64,000 nucleotides of DNA, taken from NCBI RefSeq assembly GCF_031626875.1, contig NZ_JANDMF010000018.1, forward strand, positions 28,609-92,608. The letters are read 5' to 3'. The position numbers and the translations under genes are program-made. Every line of letters starts with the position of its first letter. Position 1 is the stretch's first letter. Below, piece by piece: positions 26,170 through 34,644 of the stretch. Under the pieces are notes generated by a model. That model saw only the letters and a program-made list of their open reading frames with translations. It had not been told where the DNA came from and did no database searches. The stretch is from Clostridium sp031626875. GTDB taxonomy: Bacteria > Bacillota > Clostridia > Clostridiales > Clostridiaceae.

Positions 26170-28110
26170 ATGAAAAAGAAAAGAATTATTATTTCTTGTG
26201 TAGCTATTGCTTCTATAATGAGCAGTACATCTTGTTTAACTTTTGCTACAACAATACCATCTAGTACATTATCTATTACTGATACTTTATCAGTTACAGA
26301 AAATTCTAAAACAGTTGAAGCAAACACTACTTGGACTATTGACAAAACTACAAAACTACAAAAATTAATTATTGGTGAAGGTTCATCAATTGCTGCACCA
26401 GAAAGATATGATGTAACATTATCAGTTAATGGAGTTGGAAAGGCAATTGAAAAAGGCACATATAGAGGAGATATTGTTCTATCAGTAACAAAGCAAAATG
26501 TAGTTAAGTATTCTCCAAGTCTTACACATTATTTCAAACAAGCATTATATGTAGATTCTACAGGTATTGTATCAGATAAATCTGTTAAAGCAGAAGTTGT
26601 TGGTGGAAATGTAACAAACACTTCTGCAGATAATATTAATATCAAATCAGAAGAAGAAAAATTTAACGCTATATATGTGCCAGGTGGGACTTATAGTATC
26701 AATGATTCTAGACTTAGTTTAATTGGTAATGGGGGTAATGATTTTGCTGGTTATGGTGCAGGTATTATGTCTACAGGTAAAAATACAACAGTAGTAGTAA
26801 ACAATACCAATATAGACACTCATGGTGCAATTCGTACAGCTGTTGTAGCTGATGCTGGCAGCAATATGATAGTTAAAAATTCAAATATCAGTGCTAAAGA
26901 TGGAGTTCTTCCATCTGATTATAAGGCAAATGTACAACCGGGATTAATGAAATCAGCCCCTTGGATGCTTGGAATTTCAGGAAATTGCAGAGCTACTAAT
27001 GTATTAGGAGAAAATACTAAAGCTACGTATATTAATTCTTCAGTGTCTGCTGAAGGATGGGGAGCTCTTTCAGTAGATGCTTGTAAAAATGTAAAGCTTA
27101 CTGCTATTAATAGTAAAATTGCTGTTACAGGTAAAAGTGGATATGGAGCTTATGCAATAGGTGATTCTATAGATAGTTTTTATGGCTGTAAAATTAATGT
27201 ACCTGATTATGGATTAATAGTTACAGGTGGTACTGGAAATTTTGGAGCTAGCACATCAGAAAAATTAAATACATTAAACTCAGATTTAAGTCTTGGTCTT
27301 ACTTCTGGTGAGTTGAAATCTTTGCAAGAGACACAAACCACTGTAAAATCCAATAGATTTGGTGTTATGTGGCATGGCAATGGTACAGTTAATATTAAGG
27401 ATGGTACAGTCTTTGAAACTGGAGAAACTTCTTTTTTAATTAAGGGAGCTGCTGCAAATATTAATATGGATGGTTCAAAAGGTGCTCATGTAAAATCAGC
27501 AAGTGGAGTTATCCTTCAATTAATGGATAATGATGATCCGGGTGCAGTTATGAGTGATGGTGTAATGTATAATACAGGTGTCTATAAAGAACCAACTGGA
27601 GATGCTACTTTAGATGAAAGTCATGATACTACTATAGTTACAAAAGATACAGATACTATAGCTAATTTTTCAAATACAATTTTAAAAGGTGATTTTTATA
27701 ATTCTACACGTGGTGGAACTGCTACGGATTTTATGGGGAATAAGAAAAACTTAGCAAAAAATCTTTCTCTTAATTTTGATAAAACTAAAATAAATGGTGT
27801 GATTTCTGCATCTAATTCTAAACATGCAAAAGATACTATAACATCTGAGGATTATGAGGAATTAGGAGAGGTTACTAATGCTGTTAGCAGTGCTGTTAAT
27901 AATGGTGTAATAGTATCATTAACTAATGGTTCCAATTGGACTGTTACTGGTAAGTCATGTTTGACAAGTTTAACTATTGATAATGATTCTAAAATTACTA
28001 CTCCTAATGGATATAAAGTTACTATGAAAATTGATGGAAATGAAACTGAAATTAAAGCTGGTACTTATAAAGGGAATATAGTTATTACAATTGATAAAAC
28101 TGCTGAATAA
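26170..28110 (+). CDS. Secreted beta-helix protein A, unknown function
   Basis: 646 residues with a signal peptide (MKKKRIIISCVAIASIM... ending near FATT). Residues about 45-115 and 580-646 are two copies of one unit: W(T)xxxxTxLxxLxI...S.I..P..Y.VT...(N/D)G....I..GTY.G.I. The centre has repeated short beta strands (NAIYVPGGTYSINDSRL, GWGALSVDACKNVKLTAINS, SGYGAYAI) typical of a right-handed beta-helix. No LPXTG, SLH or choline-binding anchor. RBS GAGGAGG. The next gene is a shorter paralogue. Placed after the MFS/OYE/SDR genes but separated by the repeat element, so functional linkage is only suggestive. Confidence 0.75.
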   Translation: MKKKRIIISCVAIASIMSSTSCLTFATTIPSSTLSITDTLSVTENSKTVEANTTWTIDKTTKLQKLIIGEGSSIAAPERYDVTLSVNGVGKAIEKGTYRGDIVLSVTKQNVVKYSPSLTHYFKQALYVDSTGIVSDKSVKAEVVGGNVTNTSADNINIKSEEEKFNAIYVPGGTYSINDSRLSLIGNGGNDFAGYGAGIMSTGKNTTVVVNNTNIDTHGAIRTAVVADAGSNMIVKNSNISAKDGVLPSDYKANVQPGLMKSAPWMLGISGNCRATNVLGENTKATYINSSVSAEGWGALSVDACKNVKLTAINSKIAVTGKSGYGAYAIGDSIDSFYGCKINVPDYGLIVTGGTGNFGASTSEKLNTLNSDLSLGLTSGELKSLQETQTTVKSNRFGVMWHGNGTVNIKDGTVFETGETSFLIKGAAANINMDGSKGAHVKSASGVILQLMDNDDPGAVMSDGVMYNTGVYKEPTGDATLDESHDTTIVTKDTDTIANFSNTILKGDFYNSTRGGTATDFMGNKKNLAKNLSLNFDKTKINGVISASNSKHAKDTITSEDYEELGEVTNAVSSAVNNGVIVSLTNGSNWTVTGKSCLTSLTIDNDSKITTPNGYKVTMKIDGNETEIKAGTYKGNIVITIDKTAE

Positions 28111-28179
28111 ATTAGATTTTTAGTGTGATTGATAGAAAATTCAAAATAATATTAACGAAAAAATTTATAGAGGTGAAAT

Positions 28180-29592
28180 ATGAATAATAGAAAGAGATTA
28201 AAAGGATTTATCGCTTGTGCCATTAGTGTTTATATGTTGACTACAATATCTTCTAAAGTCATGGTAGCAGCTGCAGAAATTCCAGCAGGAGGGCCACCAG
28301 CAGCAAGTATTACCCCAATTACTTCTGCTGCTGTATATATAAAAGATGGAAAATATACTTTGGACAACTCTATTACATCAGCAGTATCAGGAAGTGATGT
28401 TACAGGGAGTGCAGCAAAAAAAATAAAAATCTTATCTGATGTAGAAAGCTTAAATGGGCTTTATGTAACAGGAAGTAATTCTAATTATTTATTAGAAAAC
28501 TCTAAAATTTTACTTTCAGGAAATGGAAGTGATGATTTTTCAGGAGTTGGAGCAGGAGCTATGGTTAATGATGGTGGCACATTAACTTTAAGTAATTCGC
28601 AAATAATTACAAATGGTTGCATAAGAAGTGCAACAGCTGCTACTGATAATAGCACAATAAAGGTATATGATTCTACACTTATGGCCAATGGTGGGGCATT
28701 ACCAAGTGATTATGTGGCAAAAATTGGACCAGGAATGATGACCCCTCCAACTGGTTTAGCTGTAACTGGAACTGCACGTACCTGTCTAACTATGAATAAT
28801 TCTAAAAGTTATTACTACAATTCAAATATTATAGCAGATGGTTGGGGAGCACTTTCAACTGATTCTGCAAATGGATATGTTTACCTTGAAGCAAATAACT
28901 GTAGGGTTAAAACAATTACAAGTGGATATGGAGCTTATGCAGATAATGGATGTCATGATGCTTTCAATAATTGCAAATTTGATAGTGCAGCTATGGCATT
29001 AATTATGGCAGGAACTAATGATGCTACTTTTAATAACACAAGTGTTATTTGTAAAACAAATTTCGCTATGTTGCATTGTGTAATGGGAAGTACTTCAGAT
29101 AAATCTACTTTAAATGTCAATGGTGGAAATATAGAAACAGATGATTCTACTATTTTAGTAAAAAGTCATAATGCAGATATTACTATTGATGGTTCAAATA
29201 TTGTATGTAAAAATGGAGTTCTAATTAAATCAATAATAAATTCTGATGAAAATAGAACTAAAGTTCCAACTGGTGAAAAAGTTTATGGAATAAATACAAT
29301 GTTAAAAAACATGAGACTTGAAGGCGATATACTCCATGAAGATACTGAAAGAACCATGTCAATTAATCTTGTTGGGACAACTTTAAAAGGTAAAATAAAG
29401 GATGCTTCTATCAATATTGATGCAAATAGTAAATGGACAGCAACAGCAGATTCTAATGTTACACTTGTTAGTTCTGATATATCAAAAATAGATGCTCCTA
29501 CAGGTGTTACAATTACAGCTAAGGCAGGTTCAGATTGTACATTAAGTGGTAGTTATACACTTGCAAGTGGTGGAATTTTAAATGTTAACTAG
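28180..29592 (+). CDS. Secreted beta-helix protein B, paralogue of A
   Basis: 470 residues, signal peptide cleaved near VAAAE. Collinear with the central part of protein A: LNGLYVTGS.., GNGSDDFSGVGAGAMV, LPSDYVAKIGPGMM, GWGALSTDSANGYVYLEANN, SGYGAYAD match the corresponding segments of A in the same order. The C-terminus (SKWTATADSNVTLVSSDISK..) is a degenerate copy of the terminal unit of A, and the N-terminal copy is missing. RBS GAGGTG; 69 bp after A, likely one operon. Function unknown: extracellular substrate binding, adhesion or a surface enzyme are all possible. Confidence 0.75.
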   Translation: MNNRKRLKGFIACAISVYMLTTISSKVMVAAAEIPAGGPPAASITPITSAAVYIKDGKYTLDNSITSAVSGSDVTGSAAKKIKILSDVESLNGLYVTGSNSNYLLENSKILLSGNGSDDFSGVGAGAMVNDGGTLTLSNSQIITNGCIRSATAATDNSTIKVYDSTLMANGGALPSDYVAKIGPGMMTPPTGLAVTGTARTCLTMNNSKSYYYNSNIIADGWGALSTDSANGYVYLEANNCRVKTITSGYGAYADNGCHDAFNNCKFDSAAMALIMAGTNDATFNNTSVICKTNFAMLHCVMGSTSDKSTLNVNGGNIETDDSTILVKSHNADITIDGSNIVCKNGVLIKSIINSDENRTKVPTGEKVYGINTMLKNMRLEGDILHEDTERTMSINLVGTTLKGKIKDASINIDANSKWTATADSNVTLVSSDISKIDAPTGVTITAKAGSDCTLSGSYTLASGGILNVN

Positions 29593-29714
29593 AAAATAGG
29601 TTAATATAAAAAATGATAAGTATCAGTTAATGGAATCCAGAAGATATAATTTTAGCTATGAATTAAATAAAGAACAAATTTTAAATTTCATGTTCGTTAA
29701 AAAAATATCTATTG

Positions 29715-29743
29715 TTGACACTTGGAAATAAATATGTGATACT
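29715..29743 (+). promoter_or_regulatory. Putative glpF promoter with downstream cre-like site
   Basis: TTGACA (29715-29720), 17 bases, GATACT (29738-29743). CTGAAAACGTAGAGAAA directly downstream resembles half of a CcpA cre, and CTGAAAAC (29742-29749) is an inverted repeat with GTTTTCAG (29775-29782). If used, this gives glpF a leader of about 385 nt that contains the three-way-junction element. Confidence 0.5.
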
Positions 29744-29825
29744 GAAAACGTAGAGAAAACAATTACATTAAGGTGTTTTCAGAGAAAAAAATATAAATGT
29801 AGGCTATAGAGAAATTAGAGAATTC

Positions 29826-29936
29826 AGCCACATAAAACAGAAATTACTTAGTTAAATGAGACTAAGTAATTTAAAACTTCTATTTTAAGCGACATTAGAA
29901 ATAAGTTGTTTAAAGTAAAGTGTGTTTTATGTGGCT
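29826..29936 (+). ncRNA. 111-nt three-way-junction element ahead of glpF (candidate structured leader RNA)
   Basis: Outer stem AGCCACATAAAACA (29826-29839) with TGTTTTATGTGGCT (29923-29936), 14 perfect pairs. Hairpin 1: AAATTACTTAGT with ACTAAGTAATTT (29841-29872), 12 perfect pairs, 8-nt loop. Hairpin 2: CTTCTATTTTAAGCGAC with GTTGTTTAAAGTAAAG (29877-29920), 13 consecutive pairs including G-U wobbles, 11-nt loop. The wobbles pair only in the plus-strand transcript (or as the complementary A-C mismatch on the other), favouring function as plus-strand RNA. No poly-T follows. I do not recognise a known RNA family; a MITE-like cruciform is the alternative. Confidence 0.45.
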
Positions 29937-30135
29937 ATAATTATGAAGAAAATTAACTAATTCTTAATAAAGTTAGTTTTACTAAAATTATTGTTTAAAT
30001 CATAAATATATATTGTGTTATTTAATAGTAATATTAAAAAGAAGATTAATTTACGAGAGTAGGTGCATATAAAATAATTCTAGGTAATGAATATAATAGT
30101 GAAGAGGTATCGTAAAATAGAAGGGAGATGGTGCT

Positions 30136-30840
30136 ATGACAATTTTTTTAGCAGAACTTATAGGTACATTATTACTTATTCTATTAGGAGATGGTGTTGT
30201 TGCAAACGTTGTCTTAAAGAAATCAAAGGGATATGGCTCAGGATGGATTGTAATTACAACTGGATGGGCTATTGCAGTAGCAGTTCCAGCTTTGATTTTT
30301 GGAAGCTACAGTGGAGCACATTTTAATCCGGCATTAACAATTGCTTTTGCTGTAATAGGAAAAGTAGCATGGAGTCAGGTTCCAATATACTTAGCAGGAC
30401 AATTTATAGGTGGATTTTTAGGAGCTATTTTAGTATTTGTTCATAATTATGATCATTTTAAATGTAGTGATAGCAAAGAGGACAAGCTAGGAATATTTTG
30501 TACAGGTCCAGCAATAAGAAATAAAACTGTAAACTTTATTTGTGAAGTTATAGGTACATTTGTATTAGTTTTTGGAATTTTAGGAATAGGAGCACAAAAT
30601 TTAACTAATGGAATTGGAACACTATTTGTAGGTTTATTGATTTGGGGAATTGGATTAAGTTTAGGAGGAACAACAGGTTATGCGATTAATCCAGCTAGAG
30701 ATTTAGCACCAAGAATTGCACATGCAGTTTTACCAATACCTAATAAAGGTGATTCGGATTGGGATTATTCATGGATTCCTGTAGTTGGGCCAATAATTGG
30801 TGGTATTTTAGGTGCTTTAGTTTATACATTATTTTTCTAA
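30136..30840 (+). CDS. glpF: Glycerol uptake facilitator (MIP family)
   Basis: 234 residues, six membrane helices and two half-helices with NPA boxes: SGAHFNPALTIAF and GYAINPARDLAPR. The latter has the Asp after NPAR that typifies glycerol-conducting aquaglyceroporins. RBS GAAGGGAG. Passive entry of glycerol, trapped by GlpK encoded downstream. Preceded by a 543-bp non-coding region (29593-30135) with a promoter and the structured element. Confidence 0.93.
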   Translation: MTIFLAELIGTLLLILLGDGVVANVVLKKSKGYGSGWIVITTGWAIAVAVPALIFGSYSGAHFNPALTIAFAVIGKVAWSQVPIYLAGQFIGGFLGAILVFVHNYDHFKCSDSKEDKLGIFCTGPAIRNKTVNFICEVIGTFVLVFGILGIGAQNLTNGIGTLFVGLLIWGIGLSLGGTTGYAINPARDLAPRIAHAVLPIPNKGDSDWDYSWIPVVGPIIGGILGALVYTLFF

Positions 30841-30870
30841 AGTAATTCTTTTAAATTATTATCCCATGAT

Positions 30871-30893
30871 TTGACACTATAAAATTAGTGTGT
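30871..30893 (+). promoter_or_regulatory. Putative glpP promoter with inverted repeat in the spacer
   Basis: TTGACA (30871-30876) with a weak -10 about 16-17 bases downstream. ACACTA-TAAAAT-TAGTGT (30874-30891), perfect 6-bp arms, overlaps the -35 and fills the spacer, a position for a repressor. Confidence 0.45.
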
Positions 30894-30934
30894 AATACTT
30901 AGAATAAAAAGAAAACAATTACACAGGAGTAAAC

Positions 30935-31492
30935 ATGAATATAAAAGAATTATTAGAAGAAAATCCAATTATAGCAGCAGTAAAAAATGAAGAACAATTA
31001 GATAAAGCTGTAAATTCAGACGCTGAAATCATATTTGTTTTATATGGAGATGTAATGAACATTAAAGAAATAAGCAATATCATAACATCCAATAGTAAAA
31101 TAGGAATAATTCATATCGATTTAGTTGAAGGATTTACAAATAAAGAAGTTGTTATAAGGTATATTAAAGAAGAAACTAAATTTAGTGGCATAATTAGTAC
31201 AAAGCCACAAGTAGTTAAGGCAGCTAAGAAATATAATTTATTGGCAGTTCAAAGGTTCTTTATCTTTGATACACTTTCATTAAATAATGTTAAGAATCAT
31301 TTGATTTCTGAATGTGATGCAGTGGAGATTTTACCAGGAATAATCCCAAAGGTAATCGATATTATTGCAAAGTATTCTAATAAACCTGTAGTCGCAGGAG
31401 GGTTAATTGAAACTAAAGAAGAGGTTATGGAGGCTTTAAGTTCAGGAGCTACATGTGTGTCTACAACTAAAAAAGAAATTTGGGACATGTAG
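30935..31492 (+). CDS. glpP: Glycerol-3-phosphate-responsive antiterminator
   Basis: 185 residues, TIM-barrel-like GlpP family: NPIIAAVKNEEQLDKAVNSD at the start, IIHIDLVEGF, GIISTKPQVVKAAKKYNLLAVQRFFIFDT, VEILPGIIPKVI and VAGGLIETKEEV. In Bacillus subtilis GlpP with glycerol-3-phosphate binds leader mRNA and prevents termination ahead of glpFK and glpD. The terminator-containing leader at 33123-33180 ahead of the dehydrogenase gene is the obvious local target. The end of the gene lies just ahead of glpK. Confidence 0.92.
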   Translation: MNIKELLEENPIIAAVKNEEQLDKAVNSDAEIIFVLYGDVMNIKEISNIITSNSKIGIIHIDLVEGFTNKEVVIRYIKEETKFSGIISTKPQVVKAAKKYNLLAVQRFFIFDTLSLNNVKNHLISECDAVEILPGIIPKVIDIIAKYSNKPVVAGGLIETKEEVMEALSSGATCVSTTKKEIWDM

Positions 31493-31545
31493 TATATAGA
31501 AAATTAAATTTTAGAGAAATATTAGATAACAGAGGAGTGCATTAT

Positions 31546-33045
31546 ATGAAAAAATACATTATAGCTTTAGATCAAGGAACTACTAGTTCGAGGGCGATAA
31601 TTTTTGATAAAGATCAAAATATATTTGGTGTAAGCCAAAAAGAATTTACTCAAATATATCCCAATCAAGGATGGGTTGAACATAATCCTTTAGAAATATG
31701 GGCAAGCCAATATGGAGTTTTGCAAGAAGTAATGGCAAAAACTAATATAACTCAAGATGAGGTAGCAGCTATAGGAATTACAAACCAAAGAGAAACAACG
31801 ATAGTATGGGACAAAAAAACAGGAGAACCAGTATACAATGCAATTGTTTGGCAATGTAGAAGAACAGCAGCTATAATAGAAGATCTTAAAGAAGATAAAG
31901 AATTTCAGGAATATGTAAAAGAAAATACAGGATTATTATTAGATGCATATTTTTCAGCAACTAAGATAAAATGGATTTTAGATAATGTTGAAGGTGCACG
32001 TGAAAGAGCAGAAAATGGAGAGCTATTGTTTGGTACAGTTGATACTTGGTTAGTATGGAAACTTACAAATGGCAAAGTGCATGTAACCGATTTCACAAAT
32101 GCATCAAGAACAATGCTTTATAATATAAAAGAATTAAAATGGGATGAAAGGATTTTAGAGAAACTTAACATTCCAAAATCCATGTTACCAGAGGTTAAAA
32201 ATTCATCAGAAGTTTATGGATATACAAATCTTGGTGGCACTGGAGGAGTTAGAGTGCCTATAGCAGGTATGGCTGGAGATCAGCAATGTGCTTTGTTTGG
32301 GCAAACTTGTTTTGAGGAAGGTAGTGTTAAAAATACTTATGGAACAGGTTGTTTCCTCCTTATGAATACAGGAGAAAAGATGATTCAAAGCAAAAATGGT
32401 TTAGTTACTACCATTGCAATAGGAATTGATAACAAAGTACAATATGCTTTAGAAGGATCAGTATTTGTTGGTGGTGCTGTTATTCAATGGATTAGAGACG
32501 AGCTTAAATTAGTTAGTGATGCTGCAGATACAGAATATTTTGCTAAGAAGGTTAAAGATAATGGAGGAGTATATGTTGTTCCAGCATTTACTGGTCTTGG
32601 AGCTCCATATTGGGATATGTATGCAAGAGGAGCCATTATGGGATTAACAAGAGGAGCCAATAGAAATCATATTATTAGAGCTGCTCTTGAATCTATTGCG
32701 TATCAATCAAGGGATTTAATGGACGCAATGCAAGAAGATTCAGGATGTAAACTTACAAGTCTTAAAGTTGATGGTGGAGCTTGTAGAAATAATTTATTAA
32801 TGCAATTCCAAGCCGATATTACAGGTGCAGAGGTTGTAAGACCTATAATAACAGAAACAACAGCTCTTGGTGCAGCATATTTAGCTGGACTTGCTGTAGG
32901 CTTCTGGAAATCTAAAGAAGAGATTGCAGAAAAGTGGGCTGTAAGTGAGACTTATACTCCTAATTTAGATGAAGATAAAAAGAATAAATTATACAAGGGA
33001 TGGAAGAAAGCGGTTAAGAGAGCACAAGAATGGGAAGAAGATTAA
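31546..33045 (+). CDS. glpK: Glycerol kinase
   Basis: 499 residues from the ATG at 31546 behind GAGGAG; longer in-frame starts reach into glpP and lack family similarity. FGGY kinase: DQGTTSSRAIIFD phosphate loop, GITNQRETTIVWD, DTWLVWKLTNG, GMAGDQQCALFGQ, and GLGAPYWDMYARGAIMGLTRG with DGGACRNNLLMQFQAD at the second signature. Phosphorylates glycerol to sn-glycerol-3-phosphate. Probably cotranscribed with glpP. Confidence 0.95.
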   Translation: MKKYIIALDQGTTSSRAIIFDKDQNIFGVSQKEFTQIYPNQGWVEHNPLEIWASQYGVLQEVMAKTNITQDEVAAIGITNQRETTIVWDKKTGEPVYNAIVWQCRRTAAIIEDLKEDKEFQEYVKENTGLLLDAYFSATKIKWILDNVEGARERAENGELLFGTVDTWLVWKLTNGKVHVTDFTNASRTMLYNIKELKWDERILEKLNIPKSMLPEVKNSSEVYGYTNLGGTGGVRVPIAGMAGDQQCALFGQTCFEEGSVKNTYGTGCFLLMNTGEKMIQSKNGLVTTIAIGIDNKVQYALEGSVFVGGAVIQWIRDELKLVSDAADTEYFAKKVKDNGGVYVVPAFTGLGAPYWDMYARGAIMGLTRGANRNHIIRAALESIAYQSRDLMDAMQEDSGCKLTSLKVDGGACRNNLLMQFQADITGAEVVRPIITETTALGAAYLAGLAVGFWKSKEEIAEKWAVSETYTPNLDEDKKNKLYKGWKKAVKRAQEWEED

Positions 33046-33054
33046 AATAAAAGC

Positions 33055-33083
33055 TGGACATGTATACCTATACAGGCTATAAT
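33055..33083 (+). promoter_or_regulatory. Sigma-A promoter of the glycerol-3-phosphate dehydrogenase operon
   Basis: TGGACA (33055-33060), 17 bases, TATAAT (33078-33083). The predicted start near 33090 places the terminator hairpin within the leader. Confidence 0.7.
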
Positions 33084-33122
33084 ATAATTATAAAGTAAAT
33101 AATAAAATGCTGAGAGAATTTA

Positions 33123-33180
33123 GAGTCAAGCATAAAAACTTTGGTGATTATTCACCTTGTTTTTAGCTTGGCTTTTTTTA
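33123..33180 (+). terminator. Leader terminator/attenuator, probable GlpP target
   Basis: AGTCAAGC-TAAAAAC...GTTTTTAGCTTGGCT encloses the inner stem GGTGA-TTAT-TCACC and is followed by TTTTTTT, only 22 nt before the next start codon. An intrinsic terminator between a promoter and its gene in a glycerol regulon is the classic GlpP antitermination arrangement. Confidence 0.75.
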
Positions 33181-33201
33181 CGTGATTAAGGAGGGTTTAA
33201 T

Positions 33202-34629
33202 ATGTATGATGTAGCAATAATTGGAGCAGGTGTCGTAGGATGTTCCATATTTAGAGAATTAACCAAATATAACTTAAAGGTAGTTGTGTTAGAAAAAGAA
33301 AATGATGTTTCACTAGGAACAAGTAAAGCAAATTCGGCAATAGTGCATGCAGGATATGATCCTAAAGAAGGTACTTTAATGGCAAAGTACAATGTAAAAG
33401 GAAATGAAATGTTTGAAGATTTATGCAAAGAGTTAAGTGTTCCTTTTAAGAGAAATGGATCATTAATTTTAGCTTTTAATGAAGAGGATATGGATACAAT
33501 AAGAGGGCTTTATGAGAATGGAACAAAAGTAGGAGTTAAAAATTTAAAAGTTTTAACAATGGATGAAACTTTAGAATTAGAACCAAACCTTAATGAAGAC
33601 ATAAAAGGAGCATTATATGCCCCAACTGGTGGTATAGTTGGACCATTTGAATATACTATAGCTTTAGCAGAAAATGCAGTTGAAAATGGTGGAGAGATTA
33701 AATTAAGAAAAGAAGTTGTTTCAATAGAGAAAGATGATTTCTTTAAGATTTCAACTAAGGATGGAGAGATAGTAGAAGCTAAATTTGTTATAAATGCTGC
33801 TGGAGTTTATGCTGATAAGATACACAATTTAATTTGCAAAGAAAGCTTTAAGATAATTCCAAGAAGTGGTGAATATTATGTAATGGATAAAAGCCAAGGA
33901 AGTTTAGTTAGTCATACATTATTCCAATGTCCATCTAAGTTTGGAAAGGGAGTATTGGTAACACCAACTGTTCATGGAAATTTATTAGTAGGACCTGATG
34001 CAAGAGATATAGAAGATAAAGAAGATTTAGGTACAATTGCAGAAGGATTAGAAGAAATAAGAGAATCTGCTATGAGAACTACAACAAAAGTTAATTTTAG
34101 AGAAGGAATAAGAAATTTTGCAGGACTTAGAGCTAATCCAGATACAGGTGATTTTATAGTAGAAGAAAATGATGAAGTAAAAGGTTTTGTAGATGTTGCA
34201 GGAATGAAATCACCAGGGTTATCTTCAGCTCCAGCTATAGCACTAGATGTAGTTAGTATATTAGAAAAAGCAGGATGTAGCTTAGAGAAAAAAGAAGATT
34301 TCATAGCAAAAAGAGATCAAATTCATTTTATGGAATTAGAACCAAAGGATAAGGCTAATCTTATAAAAGAAAATCCTGAGTATGGAAGAATAGTTTGCAG
34401 ATGTGAAAGTATAACAGAAGGAGAAATAGTTGATGCAATAAAAAGAAGCTTTGGAGCCATATCATTAGATGGAGTAAAAAGAAGATGTAGACCAGGAATG
34501 GGAAGATGTCAAGGTGGATTCTGTGGACCAAAAGTTCAAGAGATAATAGCAAGAGAATACGGTGTTCCATTAGAAAGTGTTATGTTGGAAAAAGATAAAT
34601 CTTATATATTAGTAGGGAAAACTAAGTAG
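33202..34629 (+). CDS. FAD-dependent glycerol-3-phosphate dehydrogenase-like protein with [2Fe-2S] domain
   Basis: 475 residues. 1-370: DAO-fold FAD domain (DVAIIGAGVVGCSIFREL, FAD site; TSKANSAIVHAGYDP; MKSPGLSSAPAIA). 390-475: BFD-like [2Fe-2S] domain with Cys in VCRCESIT and RRCRPGMGRCQGGFCGP. Matches the clostridial GlpA/LhgO-like (COG0579) enzyme that works with a GlpB-like flavoprotein and a DUF1667 protein, both encoded next. Expected to oxidise glycerol-3-phosphate to dihydroxyacetone phosphate under anaerobic conditions. RBS AAGGAGGG. The exact electron acceptor is unknown. Confidence 0.9.
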   Translation: MYDVAIIGAGVVGCSIFRELTKYNLKVVVLEKENDVSLGTSKANSAIVHAGYDPKEGTLMAKYNVKGNEMFEDLCKELSVPFKRNGSLILAFNEEDMDTIRGLYENGTKVGVKNLKVLTMDETLELEPNLNEDIKGALYAPTGGIVGPFEYTIALAENAVENGGEIKLRKEVVSIEKDDFFKISTKDGEIVEAKFVINAAGVYADKIHNLICKESFKIIPRSGEYYVMDKSQGSLVSHTLFQCPSKFGKGVLVTPTVHGNLLVGPDARDIEDKEDLGTIAEGLEEIRESAMRTTTKVNFREGIRNFAGLRANPDTGDFIVEENDEVKGFVDVAGMKSPGLSSAPAIALDVVSILEKAGCSLEKKEDFIAKRDQIHFMELEPKDKANLIKENPEYGRIVCRCESITEGEIVDAIKRSFGAISLDGVKRRCRPGMGRCQGGFCGPKVQEIIAREYGVPLESVMLEKDKSYILVGKTK

Positions 34630-34644
34630 AAGGGGGACAAAGTT

